Source: Alistipes sp. (lineage in GTDB: Bacteria > Bacteroidota > Bacteroidia > Bacteroidales > Rikenellaceae). Taken from it: a stretch of DNA of 18,807 bases. The position numbers were made by a program, and so were the translations under genes. A model generated the notes under the pieces. That model did no database searches. It saw only the letters and a list, made by a program, of their open reading frames with translations, and was not told the DNA's origin. The stretch lies in NCBI GenBank assembly GCA_017391665.1, contig JAFOXS010000051.1, forward strand, positions 1 to 18,807, written 5' to 3'. Each line of letters begins with the position of its first letter. Position 1 is the stretch's first letter. Positions 1-7,516 of this stretch are shown here, in pieces.

Positions 1-1
1 G

Positions 2-1042
2 ATCGAGGAGAAGATCGTGAACGATCTGGGCAAGGTGGAGACCCCTGGAGGCCGACGTCCCAATGTATTTGGTCTGGCCAACTCGGCAATCTATTTCGCC
101 GGAGTCAATGTAGGTCGTGACAATATGACCTTTGTGATCACTGACCTGCAGAACAACATCATCAAGGAGGTTACTGACTCATCATTCGAGTTGCAGAACC
201 GTCCCCAGTGTCTGGAGAAGATATGCTCAAATATCGAGAACTTTGTCAACACATGCGGCATCGACCGCAGCAAGATTCTCGGCGTGGGTGTATCTATCGT
301 AGGTCGAGTAAACCCCGACACAGGTCGTAGCTATATGTACTTTACATCGAGCGAGGAGTCACTTCGAGATATTATTGAGAACCGCATCAATATCCGAGTT
401 CTGCTGGAGAACGACACCCGCGCCCGTTGCTATGCTGAATACAACTGCTCACGCTCAAAGGAGGAGAGCAACGTGATCTACCTGCATCTTGGTCGAGGTG
501 TGGCTATCGGTATCGTGATCGACGGAAAGCTCTACTACGGCAAGAATGGTTTTGCAGGTGAGTTCGGTCACATTCCGTTCTTTGACAACGAGACCATATG
601 CGCATGCGGAAAGAAGGGCTGTCTGGAGACCGAGGTTTCGGGTATTGCCATCGAGGAGAAGATCATCAAGCTCATCAAGAGCGGTGTGAATACCATTCTG
701 CGTGAGAAGTATGATCGTGGCGAGCAGATCCACATCAACAACATCATCGCAGCGGCGCAGAACGACGATAACCTCTCAATCGAGCTTATCGAGGAGGTGG
801 GCGAAAAGCTGGGTAAGGCCGTAGCATTCCTTATCAACACATTCAATCCCGAGAGCGTTATCGTAGGTGGTAATCTGGCAGCTGCAGGCGACTACATCAT
901 GCTTCCGTTGAAGTCATCGACAAACAAATATTCGCTCAACCTTGTGTATAAGGATACCAAGTTCCGCCAGTCGAAGATGTCGGAGAATGCCAACGCATGG
1001 GGTGTAGCGATGCTTATCCACAATAAGATTATTGGCTTGTAA
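2..1042 (+). CDS. ROK-family transcriptional repressor (NagC/XylR-like), 5' end cut by window edge
   Basis: The frame is open from the left edge, so the true start and most of the DNA-binding domain lie outside the window. The first visible residues, ending in GGRRPN, match the wing and linker after the winged-helix DNA-binding domain of ROK repressors. The ROK core follows, with GEFGHIPF and the zinc-binding C-x-C-G-x-x-G-C-x-E motif near bases 599-628. The phosphate-binding GGT of sugar kinases is replaced (GVNVGRDN), and the second glycine motif is also degenerate (LGRGVAIG). This argues for a sugar-responsive repressor rather than a kinase. A GTG at 17 is in frame but sits inside conserved sequence, so it is not the start. 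The effector sugar cannot be told. An acetyltransferase gene follows after 11 bases and is probably cotranscribed. Confidence 0.88.
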   Translation: MEEKIVNDLGKVETPGGRRPNVFGLANSAIYFAGVNVGRDNMTFVITDLQNNIIKEVTDSSFELQNRPQCLEKICSNIENFVNTCGIDRSKILGVGVSIVGRVNPDTGRSYMYFTSSEESLRDIIENRINIRVLLENDTRARCYAEYNCSRSKEESNVIYLHLGRGVAIGIVIDGKLYYGKNGFAGEFGHIPFFDNETICACGKKGCLETEVSGIAIEEKIIKLIKSGVNTILREKYDRGEQIHINNIIAAAQNDDNLSIELIEEVGEKLGKAVAFLINTFNPESVIVGGNLAAAGDYIMLPLKSSTNKYSLNLVYKDTKFRQSKMSENANAWGVAMLIHNKIIGL

Positions 1043-1053
1043 TCATCTATGCT

Positions 1054-1578
1054 GTGAACATCGAAGGAGTACTTTGCCGTTTGAGGGCTCTCGAGCCTGA
1101 GGATCTCGATGCTATGTACGGCTGGGAGAACGATACTGACGTATGGCGAGCAAGCGGGACTGTGGCCCCGTTTTCTCGCCATGTGCTTTCACGGCTCATT
1201 GACGAGCAGCAGTTTGACATCTACGCCACCCGTCAGATGCGACTTGTTGTGGAAGATAAAGCTTCTGCGGAAGTTGTCGGTGCCTTGGATCTGTTTGAGT
1301 TTGATCCGCAGAACAGACGTGCAGGCGTAGGTATCATCATTACACCACCCCACCGCCGTGCGGGCCTTGCTATGGATGCACTGACAACAGTAGAGAGATA
1401 CACTCATGAGTATCTGCACATGCACCAGTTATGGTGTAGTGTAGCGGCCGACAACAAGGCAAGCCTTCGACTCTTTGAGAAAGCTGGATACGAGGAGTGT
1501 GGCCGCCGCCGAGAGTGGATACTTTCAGCTGACGGCGCAACAGATGAAGTGCTGATGCAGAAGATATTACAAAAATAA
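1054..1578 (+). CDS. GNAT-family N-acetyltransferase (RimJ/RimL-like)
   Basis: The 174-residue product has the GNAT layout. An N-terminal RLRALEPEDLDAMYGWEND segment is typical of RimJ/RimL/SpeG-type enzymes. A central beta strand leads into the acetyl-CoA pyrophosphate loop R-R-A-G-L-A at residues 101-106, and the C-terminal N-x-A-S-x-R-x-F-E-K-x-G-Y signature lies at 134-146. These enzymes transfer acetyl from acetyl-CoA to an amine; the acceptor (protein N-terminus, polyamine or small molecule) cannot be read from the sequence. The start is GTG: the frame has a stop at 1024-1026, and the ATG at 1049 is out of frame and stops at once. The gene lies 11 bases after the ROK gene. Confidence 0.85.
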   Translation: MNIEGVLCRLRALEPEDLDAMYGWENDTDVWRASGTVAPFSRHVLSRLIDEQQFDIYATRQMRLVVEDKASAEVVGALDLFEFDPQNRRAGVGIIITPPHRRAGLAMDALTTVERYTHEYLHMHQLWCSVAADNKASLRLFEKAGYEECGRRREWILSADGATDEVLMQKILQK

Positions 1579-1604
1579 AAGAGGTCGATTATTTCGACCT
1601 CTTT
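1578..1604. terminator. Bidirectional hairpin terminator between convergent genes
   Basis: A perfect stem pairs 1578-1588 (AAAGAGGTCGA) with 1594-1604 (TCGACCTCTTT) around a 5-base loop. A-rich sequence on the left and T-rich sequence on the right allow it to end transcription from both the acetyltransferase gene and the opposing pyrophosphatase-like gene. The TAA stop of the latter lies in the loop region (1589-1591). Confidence 0.85.
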
Positions 1605-1951
1605 ATTATTTGCGCACCCATGCCTGGCCATTCGTTGTAGAATCGCTCGATATACTCTTTTTCCTCATCGGTGCAGCCCACCATAAGTTTTAGCTCAGCA
1701 TCACCACGATCCAGATCCACAGTACATATCACGGCATCCAAAGCCTTTGCTGGATCAGTACCGAGCCACACATCAACACCTTCGCCATCGTTCGACGTCG
1801 TGCCATCCAAATAGCCATAATCAATAGCGTAGATAATCTCGGGGAAACGGGGATGCGATGAGCCACGCGGGCGGTCAATCACAATCTTGCTAAGCACAAG
1901 CAGGACATCCAATCTCTGCCAGAATATTTCACTATGCTTCGTTACCATCAT
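1589..1951 (-). CDS. Short inorganic pyrophosphatase-like protein
   Basis: The product is about 120 residues. It carries a compressed family I pyrophosphatase core: IVIDRPRGSSHPRFP, then IIYAIDYGYLDGT, then DGEGVDVWLGTD, which matches the DGDPVDV metal-binding loop, and later DRGDAELKLMVG, which matches the second acidic patch with its lysine. Family I enzymes such as that of E. coli are about 175 residues and hydrolyse pyrophosphate to phosphate. This version lacks a good part of that barrel, so the substrate is less certain. The ATG at 1951 is chosen because AGGTGAAG precedes it; the next codon (1948) is also ATG and a GTG lies at 1957. The start overlaps the end of rmuC by about 20 bases, so the two genes are cotranscribed. 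Confidence 0.75.
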   Translation of the reverse strand: MMVTKHSEIFWQRLDVLLVLSKIVIDRPRGSSHPRFPEIIYAIDYGYLDGTTSNDGEGVDVWLGTDPAKALDAVICTVDLDRGDAELKLMVGCTDEEKEYIERFYNEWPGMGAQIIKRSK

Positions 1952-3275
1952 CTTCACCTAATAGAGTTATATTATCATCCGTCATATCGGTCTGGCGCAA
2001 CCACGACTCCGCAATCTCCTTGCGCGGCGTAAGTCCCAGAGCACGAATCTTCTCGCCAAGCGAAATCACGCCACCCTTACCCTGCATACGTGTACGCAGC
2101 TCATCGTATTTCTTCTGCGCACGATCAAGATTTTTGCCTACGTCGTCGATAGTTTCTGTCATCAGGCACAACTTATCATACAGCGAGGCAGAGAGTTGCA
2201 AAATCTTCTGCTGGTTGTTCCGCTGCGCATCCTGTGTCCACAAAACACTTACCAACTTAAGTAGTGCAAAGATATTCGACGGAGACGAGATAACAACTTT
2301 TTTCCTGTATGCCTCGCTCCAGATCTCATTATCGGCACGCAGAGCCTCTATAAAGGCTGGCTCGTTAGGGATAAACATAACCACAAAATCGGGCGACTCC
2401 TTCAGCGTCTGATACTCCTTTGAACCCAGTTCAATGACATGACGTCGCACCGACTGCACATGAGCCTTCAGCGCCGCACTACGTTCAGCCGGAGTCTCGG
2501 CAGCAACATATCGGAGATAATCCGTAAGCGACACCTTCGAGTCGATGATAATATTCTGCCGTCCCGGCAGACGCACCACAACATCGGGACGCACATTGCG
2601 GCTCTCATCGACAGCCACCGAACTCTGCACCTCATAATTTATGCCCTTGGTAAGGCCCGAATAATCGAGAATAGTCTCAAGGATGGTCTCACCCCAGTCG
2701 CCCTGCACCTTAGAATTACCCTTCAGGGCATTGGTTAGGTTAGTGGTCTCGGTGGTTATCTGCGAGTTGAGGTCCATGAGTCGCTGCAACTCATTCTTGA
2801 GTGCACCCTGCTGCTCATTCTGATGCGAAAAGATACTCTCCACACGAGTGCGAAACTCTACAATATTATCCTTGAATGGTTTGAGAATCAAATCCATTGA
2901 CTCGCGATTCTCCTCCTTGAAACGGCGGCTCTGCTCACCCATAATATCGCCCGCCAGTGTGCGAAACTGCTCGCGCATAATGCGCTCCATATCCTGTTGA
3001 TGCTCTTCGCGCTCACGTGCGGCACGACGCTCAGCCTCCAGTTCGGTCTCAACCTTTACGCGCGCTATCTGCTCGGCCTCACGCTGTGCACGCTCACGGC
3101 TCAGAGCCTCCACATTCGCAGCAATCGTGCTCTCCATCTCGCGCTGCACCTCGGCCGAAGCATCCAACTCCGATCGAAGATGCTTCACTCGCTGACGCTG
3201 ACCCAGATACAACGTGATAAAAACGGCACAAACAACCGCCAGCACGGCTATAATTATGATATATATTAGCTCCAT
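1932..3275 (-). CDS. rmuC: DNA recombination protein RmuC homologue
   Basis: The 447-residue product has one N-terminal membrane segment (about residues 3-24), a long charged coiled coil (about 28-180), and the RmuC nuclease-like domain (about 185-430). That domain starts with GNSKVQGDWGE and contains RPDVVVRLPG and IIIDSK, with D231, D245 and K247 fitting the PD-(D/E)xK core. RmuC family proteins limit recombination between inverted repeats in E. coli; a direct nuclease activity is inferred from fold. The start follows a strong promoter at 3292-3322 by a short leader. The downstream pyrophosphatase-like gene overlaps its 3' end. Confidence 0.93.
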   Translation of the reverse strand: MELIYIIIIAVLAVVCAVFITLYLGQRQRVKHLRSELDASAEVQREMESTIAANVEALSRERAQREAEQIARVKVETELEAERRAAREREEHQQDMERIMREQFRTLAGDIMGEQSRRFKEENRESMDLILKPFKDNIVEFRTRVESIFSHQNEQQGALKNELQRLMDLNSQITTETTNLTNALKGNSKVQGDWGETILETILDYSGLTKGINYEVQSSVAVDESRNVRPDVVVRLPGRQNIIIDSKVSLTDYLRYVAAETPAERSAALKAHVQSVRRHVIELGSKEYQTLKESPDFVVMFIPNEPAFIEALRADNEIWSEAYRKKVVISSPSNIFALLKLVSVLWTQDAQRNNQQKILQLSASLYDKLCLMTETIDDVGKNLDRAQKKYDELRTRMQGKGGVISLGEKIRALGLTPRKEIAESWLRQTDMTDDNITLLGEDDGNEA

Positions 3276-3291
3276 AGACCTTTCGTTTGAA

Positions 3292-3322
3292 CAAAGATAA
3301 TTACTTTCTGCCGAAAAGTCAA
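3292..3322 (-). promoter_or_regulatory. Bacteroidota-type promoter for rmuC
   Basis: Read on the minus strand, TTGAC (3318-3322) is followed after 18 bases by TATCTTTG (3292-3299), a perfect TAnnTTTG -7 element. It lies 16 bases before the rmuC ATG, leaving a leader of roughly 10 bases. Confidence 0.75.
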
Positions 3323-3330
3323 CTTCTGAT

Positions 3331-3370
3331 GAAAAAAGCGAGGGAATCGAACCTCTTCAATCCCCTCGCT
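3331..3370 (-). terminator. Terminator of the downstream outer-membrane barrel gene
   Basis: Arms AGCGAGGG (3337-3344) and CCCTCGCT (3363-3370) pair around an 18-base loop. On the minus strand the stem is followed by a run of six T (3332-3337), so it ends transcription of the gene at 3394-4026 just before the rmuC promoter. Confidence 0.8.
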
Positions 3371-3393
3371 GAGTTTTTATACCAAATCGCAAA

Positions 3394-4026
3394 TTAGAAC
3401 ATATAGGCAGCGCCAACATAGAAGTTGCGGTTATTGATCTTATTACCGCTGGACTTGGCAATATCAATCAAACCCCAGTCGTATCCTACATAGATGCGAT
3501 AATGGTTAAACATGGCCACACCAGCACGCAAGCCCACGCCAAAATCAAAGCGTTTCAGACCATCGGATGAGAAGGTATCGGGCTTTGACTCCACGCCACC
3601 CGCAGTCACCTTATTTGTGCCGAACAATCCCACTCCCATATACGGGCCAAACGAGCCGAAGATGCCAAAGTTCCCATTTCCAAACATATAGCGATAACCT
3701 ATATGAATCGGGATCTCCATATAATAGGGACGTGCAACTATGCTTGTCGCGCTGTCGCCCAACGTTGTGTCGAGTTTTGCACCCTTAGCACTGAGCAGAA
3801 CCTCGCCATCGAAATAGAAACCATCGTAGATGAACGGAGCCTCCATCTCCATGCGCAGGCCTGCACGAAAGCCTATGCGTGAATCGGGATTAAACGAGAC
3901 TCCATCAACATCCATAGCATAATTTGCGACATTCATCGCCCCCGTAATACCAAAACGCAGCTCCTGAGCCGAGACAAAAGCCGTAGCCAGAAGAGCGCAC
4001 ATAAATAGTGGTAATTTTCTTTTCAT
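3394..4026 (-). CDS. Secreted outer-membrane beta-barrel protein (porin-like), second of a tandem pair
   Basis: The 210-residue product begins with a signal peptide (MKRKLPLFMCALLATAFVSA, then QE). The mature part alternates Gly/aromatic-rich beta strands and ends with NRNFYVGAAYMF, a terminal strand closing on Phe as in outer-membrane barrels. It resembles the small eight-strand barrel family (PF13568-like) common in Bacteroidota. The ATG at 4026 is chosen because an upstream extension (to 4086) would run through a terminator and spoil the signal peptide. It is a paralogue of the gene just upstream: both start QELR[FW]G and share the IGYRY/LGYRY and RFDFG blocks and the end. The substrate or role is unknown. 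A hairpin abuts its start codon. Confidence 0.85.
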   Translation of the reverse strand: MKRKLPLFMCALLATAFVSAQELRFGITGAMNVANYAMDVDGVSFNPDSRIGFRAGLRMEMEAPFIYDGFYFDGEVLLSAKGAKLDTTLGDSATSIVARPYYMEIPIHIGYRYMFGNGNFGIFGSFGPYMGVGLFGTNKVTAGGVESKPDTFSSDGLKRFDFGVGLRAGVAMFNHYRIYVGYDWGLIDIAKSSGNKINNRNFYVGAAYMF

Positions 4027-4058
4027 AGCATTTGTGTTTTTAAACATACGCAAATGCT
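4027..4058 (-). repeat. Inverted repeat directly abutting the start codon of the second barrel gene
   Basis: AGCATTTG (4027-4034) and CAAATGCT (4051-4058) are exact reverse complements. Inside them TGTTT (4035-4039) and AAACA (4042-4046) also pair, leaving only TACG unpaired on one side. The outer arm ends at the base next to the ATG (4024-4026), so the mRNA could fold into a hairpin at the translation start. It may equally be an operator. Confidence 0.6.
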
Positions 4059-4065
4059 GAATACA

Positions 4066-4103
4066 AAAAATATGCGAGAACCTCACGGCGCTCGCATATT
4101 TTT
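4066..4103 (-). terminator. Strong hairpin between the two barrel genes
   Basis: A perfect 13-base stem pairs 4066-4078 (AAAAATATGCGAG) with 4091-4103, around a 12-base loop. Read on the minus strand it is followed by T-rich sequence, so it should end most transcripts of the upstream barrel gene. I find no consensus promoter between it and the next gene. Confidence 0.82.
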
Positions 4104-4135
4104 ATTTTACAGGCTTTACGGCCTATTCTTGTCTG

Positions 4136-4750
4136 TTAGAACATATAGGCTGTACCGATGTAGAAATTAGTCACACGAGTTCTTGACGATGAGCCCTCGA
4201 TCTTGGTCTTGGACAAATTCAGCAAGCTATGCTCGAAGCCGAGATAGAACTGCCACTGATCCCACATCTCAACTCCGAGTTTGTAGTTCAGACCAAAGTC
4301 AAAGCGCTGATAACTATGACCAAACACATCGCTCTTAACCTTGACACCGCCCTCTTTATTTACATCCTTACCCAGGATACCCAATGCGGCATAGGGGCCG
4401 AGAGCGCCCAACAATGATACACTATTTGACACGGGGTAACGATAGCCCAGATTGACCGGCAACTGCAGATAACCCAGATTGGTGTGACTGCCAGAATAAC
4501 TTCCACCCTTAAGATTGTAGAGCAAGCTTCCTTCAAGGAAGAATCCATCGGTCAGATAAGATGAAAAATCCATCTCAGCCTTGGCGCCAACCTGGAATCC
4601 TATATAGCTATCGGAAGATAGCTTGACACCGGCGGCCTTTGCTCGCTCGTTGGCGAAGTTCAAACCGCCTGCTACACCCCAGCGCAACTCCTGAGCCGAT
4701 ACATTTATAGTGGCAACAACTGCTATTAATGCAATGATAATTCGTTTCAT
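4136..4750 (-). CDS. Secreted outer-membrane beta-barrel protein (porin-like), first of a tandem pair
   Basis: The 204-residue product has a signal peptide (MKRIIIALIAVVATINVSA, then QE) and a mature barrel of alternating strands ending TNFYIGTAYMF. It belongs to the same small outer-membrane barrel family as its neighbour and aligns with it along its whole length, pointing to an old tandem duplication. The ATG at 4750 is supported by the signal peptide and by a promoter 29 bases upstream; a longer reading from 4798 would start within that promoter. The function is not recognisable beyond an outer-membrane barrel. Confidence 0.86.
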   Translation of the reverse strand: MKRIIIALIAVVATINVSAQELRWGVAGGLNFANERAKAAGVKLSSDSYIGFQVGAKAEMDFSSYLTDGFFLEGSLLYNLKGGSYSGSHTNLGYLQLPVNLGYRYPVSNSVSLLGALGPYAALGILGKDVNKEGGVKVKSDVFGHSYQRFDFGLNYKLGVEMWDQWQFYLGFEHSLLNLSKTKIEGSSSRTRVTNFYIGTAYMF

Positions 4751-4767
4751 AGTCGAAAATGTTTTAA

Positions 4768-4785
4768 ATATTTGTTTACAAATAT
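4768..4785. repeat. Palindrome over the -7 box of the first barrel gene
   Basis: ATATTTG (4768-4774) and CAAATAT (4779-4785) are reverse complements with a 4-base spacer. The right half covers most of the -7 element (4779-4786). This is the position expected of a repressor site, but the region is very AT-rich and chance is possible. Confidence 0.4.
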
Positions 4786-4810
4786 AACTTTTTTCCACAT
4801 AATAACAAAA
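4779..4810 (-). promoter_or_regulatory. Bacteroidota-type promoter for the first barrel gene
   Basis: On the minus strand TTTTG (4806-4810) is followed after exactly 19 bases by TATATTTG (4779-4786), matching the -33/-7 consensus in both boxes. The ATG lies 29 bases beyond the -7 box. Confidence 0.82.
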
Positions 4811-4860
4811 TCTAAATCTCTTTCGACCCCATAACGACTAAAAAAATGCTTAATTATTCT

Positions 4861-4868
4861 TATCTTTG
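4861..4868 (+). promoter_or_regulatory. -7 element of the promoter for the rpe-miaA operon
   Basis: TATCTTTG matches TAnnTTTG and lies 61 bases before the rpe ATG. No clear TTTG is seen at the -33 position. The promoter is divergent from that of the first barrel gene. Confidence 0.65.
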
Positions 4869-4929
4869 CCTTTGATAAAACACCGACATAATACCCGTTG
4901 GTAGAGTTTGTAAAAAATACGATAAATAT

Positions 4930-5580
4930 ATGCGAAGAATTATCTCCCCCTCTATGCTGTCGGCCGACTTCGGCAACCTCGAACGTGACACCAAAATGAT
5001 TGACCGCAGTGCGGCCGAGTGGGTGCACATCGACGTTATGGATGGCGTATTTGTGCCCAACATCTCGTTCGGATTTCCCGTTATGAAGCCCATACGCAAG
5101 GCGACAAACAAGGTGCTCGACGTACACCTGATGATCGTTGAGCCCGAGAAGTATGTGCGCCGCTTTGTGGAGGCTGGTGCCGACTACGTTACATTCCACT
5201 ACGAGGCAACTGAGAATATCGAAAAGTGCATCACCGAGATTCGTGAGGCCGGAGCAAAGGTCGGCATATCGATCAAGCCTAAGACCAACCCCGAGGTATT
5301 GAAAGATATACTTCAGAATGTAGATATGGTGCTCGTCATGAGCGTAGAGCCCGGTTTTGGTGGTCAGTCGTTTATGCCCGACTCGCTCGACAAGGTTCGT
5401 ACGCTGGTTGCAATGCGCGAGGAGCAGGGACTTGACTTTATAATCGAGATCGACGGAGGCATCTCCTCTCAGAACGCCGGCGAGGTATTCGCCGCTGGTG
5501 CCGAGGCTTTGGTAGCTGGTAGCGCAGTGTTTGGTGCTGCAGATCCCGAGGCCGAGATTGTAAAAATGTTGGAGGCATAG
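4930..5580 (+). CDS. rpe: Ribulose-phosphate 3-epimerase
   Basis: The 216-residue TIM barrel interconverts ribulose 5-phosphate and xylulose 5-phosphate in the pentose phosphate pathway. The expected residues are present: S8 in the first strand, the metal ligands H33 and D35 in WVHIDVMDG, H66 in DVHLMI, and D175 in EIDGGIS, with D35 and D175 the acid/base pair. The phosphate loop EPGFGGQSF is at 140-148. Length and start match the family. It is the first gene of a long operon; the next gene begins 3 bases after its stop. Confidence 0.97.
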   Translation: MRRIISPSMLSADFGNLERDTKMIDRSAAEWVHIDVMDGVFVPNISFGFPVMKPIRKATNKVLDVHLMIVEPEKYVRRFVEAGADYVTFHYEATENIEKCITEIREAGAKVGISIKPKTNPEVLKDILQNVDMVLVMSVEPGFGGQSFMPDSLDKVRTLVAMREEQGLDFIIEIDGGISSQNAGEVFAAGAEALVAGSAVFGAADPEAEIVKMLEA

Positions 5581-5583
5581 GAG

Positions 5584-7512
5584 ATGATTTCACTCGATAA
5601 TCTAACGGTCAGTTACGGAGGGTGGACGCTCTTCGACGGGATCTCATTCCTCATTAACGAGAAGGATCGCATAGGCTTGGTAGGCAAGAACGGTGCGGGC
5701 AAGACTACCCTACTGCGTATCATTACAGGCGAGCAGCAGCCCAGCGAGGGAGCCGTCACCATCAATGGTGAGTGTTCGATTGGCTATCTGCCGCAGCAGA
5801 TGCGCGTAGCCGACACCACAACACTCAAGGCCGAGGCTGAGAAGGCGTTTGACGAGGTACTGCGCCTTGAGGCTGAGATTGCATCGCTCACCGCAGAGAT
5901 TGCCGAGCGCACCGATTATGAGTCGGAGGAGTATGAGGCTCTACTGCATCGCCTCAACGATGCACAGGATCGCTACCACATCCTCGGTGGCGACACACGC
6001 GAGGCCGACATCGAGAAGACATTGCTCGGACTTGGTTTCAAGCGCACGGACTTCGATCGTGCCACAAGCGAATTTTCGGGTGGCTGGCGCATGCGAATCG
6101 AGCTGGCAAAGTTGCTTCTGCGTCGCCCCTCGATTTTCCTGCTTGACGAGCCTACAAACCACCTCGACATTGAGAGTATTCAGTGGCTGGAGGAGTATTT
6201 GAAAAATTATAATGGGGCCGTCCTGCTTATCTCACACGACCGCGCCTTTCTGGATAACGTCACCACGCGAACTGTAGAGCTGTCATTGGGACAGATTTAC
6301 GACTACAAGGTGCCCTACTCGAAATTTGTGGAGTTGCGAGCCGAGCGACGTGCACAGCAACAGGCTGCATATGAGAATCAGCAGCGCATGATCGAGAAGA
6401 CCGAGGAGTTTATCGAGAAGTTCCGCTACAAGCCCACAAAGAGCAACCAGGTACAGTCGCGCATCAAGCAGTTGGAGCGTTTGGAGCGCATTGAGGTCGA
6501 GGAGGAGGATCTGGCGACACTCAACATCAAGTTCCCGCCCGCACCCCGTTCGGGTCAGATTGTGGCCGAGGTCAAGGAGGTGGGCAAAGCCTTTGGCGCA
6601 AAACGCATCTTCTCAGATTTTACATTCACGCTGGAGCGCGGACAGAAGATTGCTCTGGTTGGTCGCAATGGCGAAGGCAAGACCACAATGGCTCGTATGC
6701 TCTTAGGCGAATTAGAGCAAAGCGAGGGAACGATCAAACTCGGCGCCAACGTAAATATTGGTTACTACGCACAGAATCAGGACGATTTGATGGATGGCGA
6801 GTTTACCGTATTCGACACACTCGACCGAGTTGCCGTAGGCGACATCCGCACACGTTTGCGCGACATTCTGGGCGCATTCCTCTTCCGAGGTGAGGATATT
6901 GACAAGAAGGTAAAGGTTCTCTCGGGTGGCGAGCGTAGCCGTCTGGCTATGGCGCGTTTGATGCTGGAGCCCTACAACCTGCTTATCCTCGACGAGCCCA
7001 CAAACCATATGGATATGCGCTCGAAGGATATTCTCAAGCGAGCCATTCAAAAATACGATGGTACGGTGGTAGTTGTTTCGCACGACAGAGATTTCCTGGA
7101 TGGCATAGTAGATAGAGTCTATGAATTCCGCGACGGAGGTGTCAAGGAGTATCTGGGAGGTATATACTACTTCCTTGAGAAACGCAAGGTGGAGTCGCTG
7201 CAGGAGATTGAGCGCAAGGCTACACCCTCAGCAACCGTTACGAAAGAGACCTCAACGGGAAAACTATCATACGAGCAGCGCAAAGAGCAGGAGAAACTGC
7301 TTCGCAAACTGCGTAAAGCCGTTGAGACAATCGAGGAGGAGCTGGCTAAAATCGAAGAGCAGATTGCTTCGTACGATGCCAAATTCGCAACGGCAACGGA
7401 GTACAACGAGGCCGACTATGCGGCATACAACGAGCTTAAAGCACAATATGATAGGCAGATGCACGAGTGGGAGAAGGCATCTTATGAATTAGAAATAACT
7501 GAAAATCAATAA
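5584..7512 (+). CDS. ABC-F family ATP-binding protein (Uup/YheS-type)
   Basis: The 642-residue protein has two ABC domains and no membrane segment, the mark of ABC-F proteins, which act on ribosomes. Domain 1 has Walker A GKNGAGKT (34-41), signature FSGGW (164-168), LLDEPTNHLD (186-195) and the H-loop SHD (217-219). The linker helices that define ABC-F (about 225-310) end in an RYKPTKSNQVQSR block. Domain 2 has GRNGEGKT (360-367), LSGGE (446-450), LLILDEPTNHMD (466-477) and H500. A charged coiled coil (about 560-640) resembles the Uup C-terminal domain. Both catalytic glutamates are intact. Whether it is a housekeeping translation factor or gives antibiotic protection cannot be decided, but its place in a core operon favours the former. 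Confidence 0.93.
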   Translation: MISLDNLTVSYGGWTLFDGISFLINEKDRIGLVGKNGAGKTTLLRIITGEQQPSEGAVTINGECSIGYLPQQMRVADTTTLKAEAEKAFDEVLRLEAEIASLTAEIAERTDYESEEYEALLHRLNDAQDRYHILGGDTREADIEKTLLGLGFKRTDFDRATSEFSGGWRMRIELAKLLLRRPSIFLLDEPTNHLDIESIQWLEEYLKNYNGAVLLISHDRAFLDNVTTRTVELSLGQIYDYKVPYSKFVELRAERRAQQQAAYENQQRMIEKTEEFIEKFRYKPTKSNQVQSRIKQLERLERIEVEEEDLATLNIKFPPAPRSGQIVAEVKEVGKAFGAKRIFSDFTFTLERGQKIALVGRNGEGKTTMARMLLGELEQSEGTIKLGANVNIGYYAQNQDDLMDGEFTVFDTLDRVAVGDIRTRLRDILGAFLFRGEDIDKKVKVLSGGERSRLAMARLMLEPYNLLILDEPTNHMDMRSKDILKRAIQKYDGTVVVVSHDRDFLDGIVDRVYEFRDGGVKEYLGGIYYFLEKRKVESLQEIERKATPSATVTKETSTGKLSYEQRKEQEKLLRKLRKAVETIEEELAKIEEQIASYDAKFATATEYNEADYAAYNELKAQYDRQMHEWEKASYELEITENQ

Positions 7513-7516
7513 ACAA

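Noticed and set aside
4747..5199. A 150-codon minus-strand frame over the rpe start
   Set aside because: It is antisense to conserved rpe residues and shows no recognisable family; it would also run through the barrel promoter.
5584..7512. The ABC-F gene as an antibiotic resistance determinant
   Set aside because: The linker, coiled-coil tail and core-operon setting look like a housekeeping ABC-F; nothing specific to resistance subfamilies can be seen.
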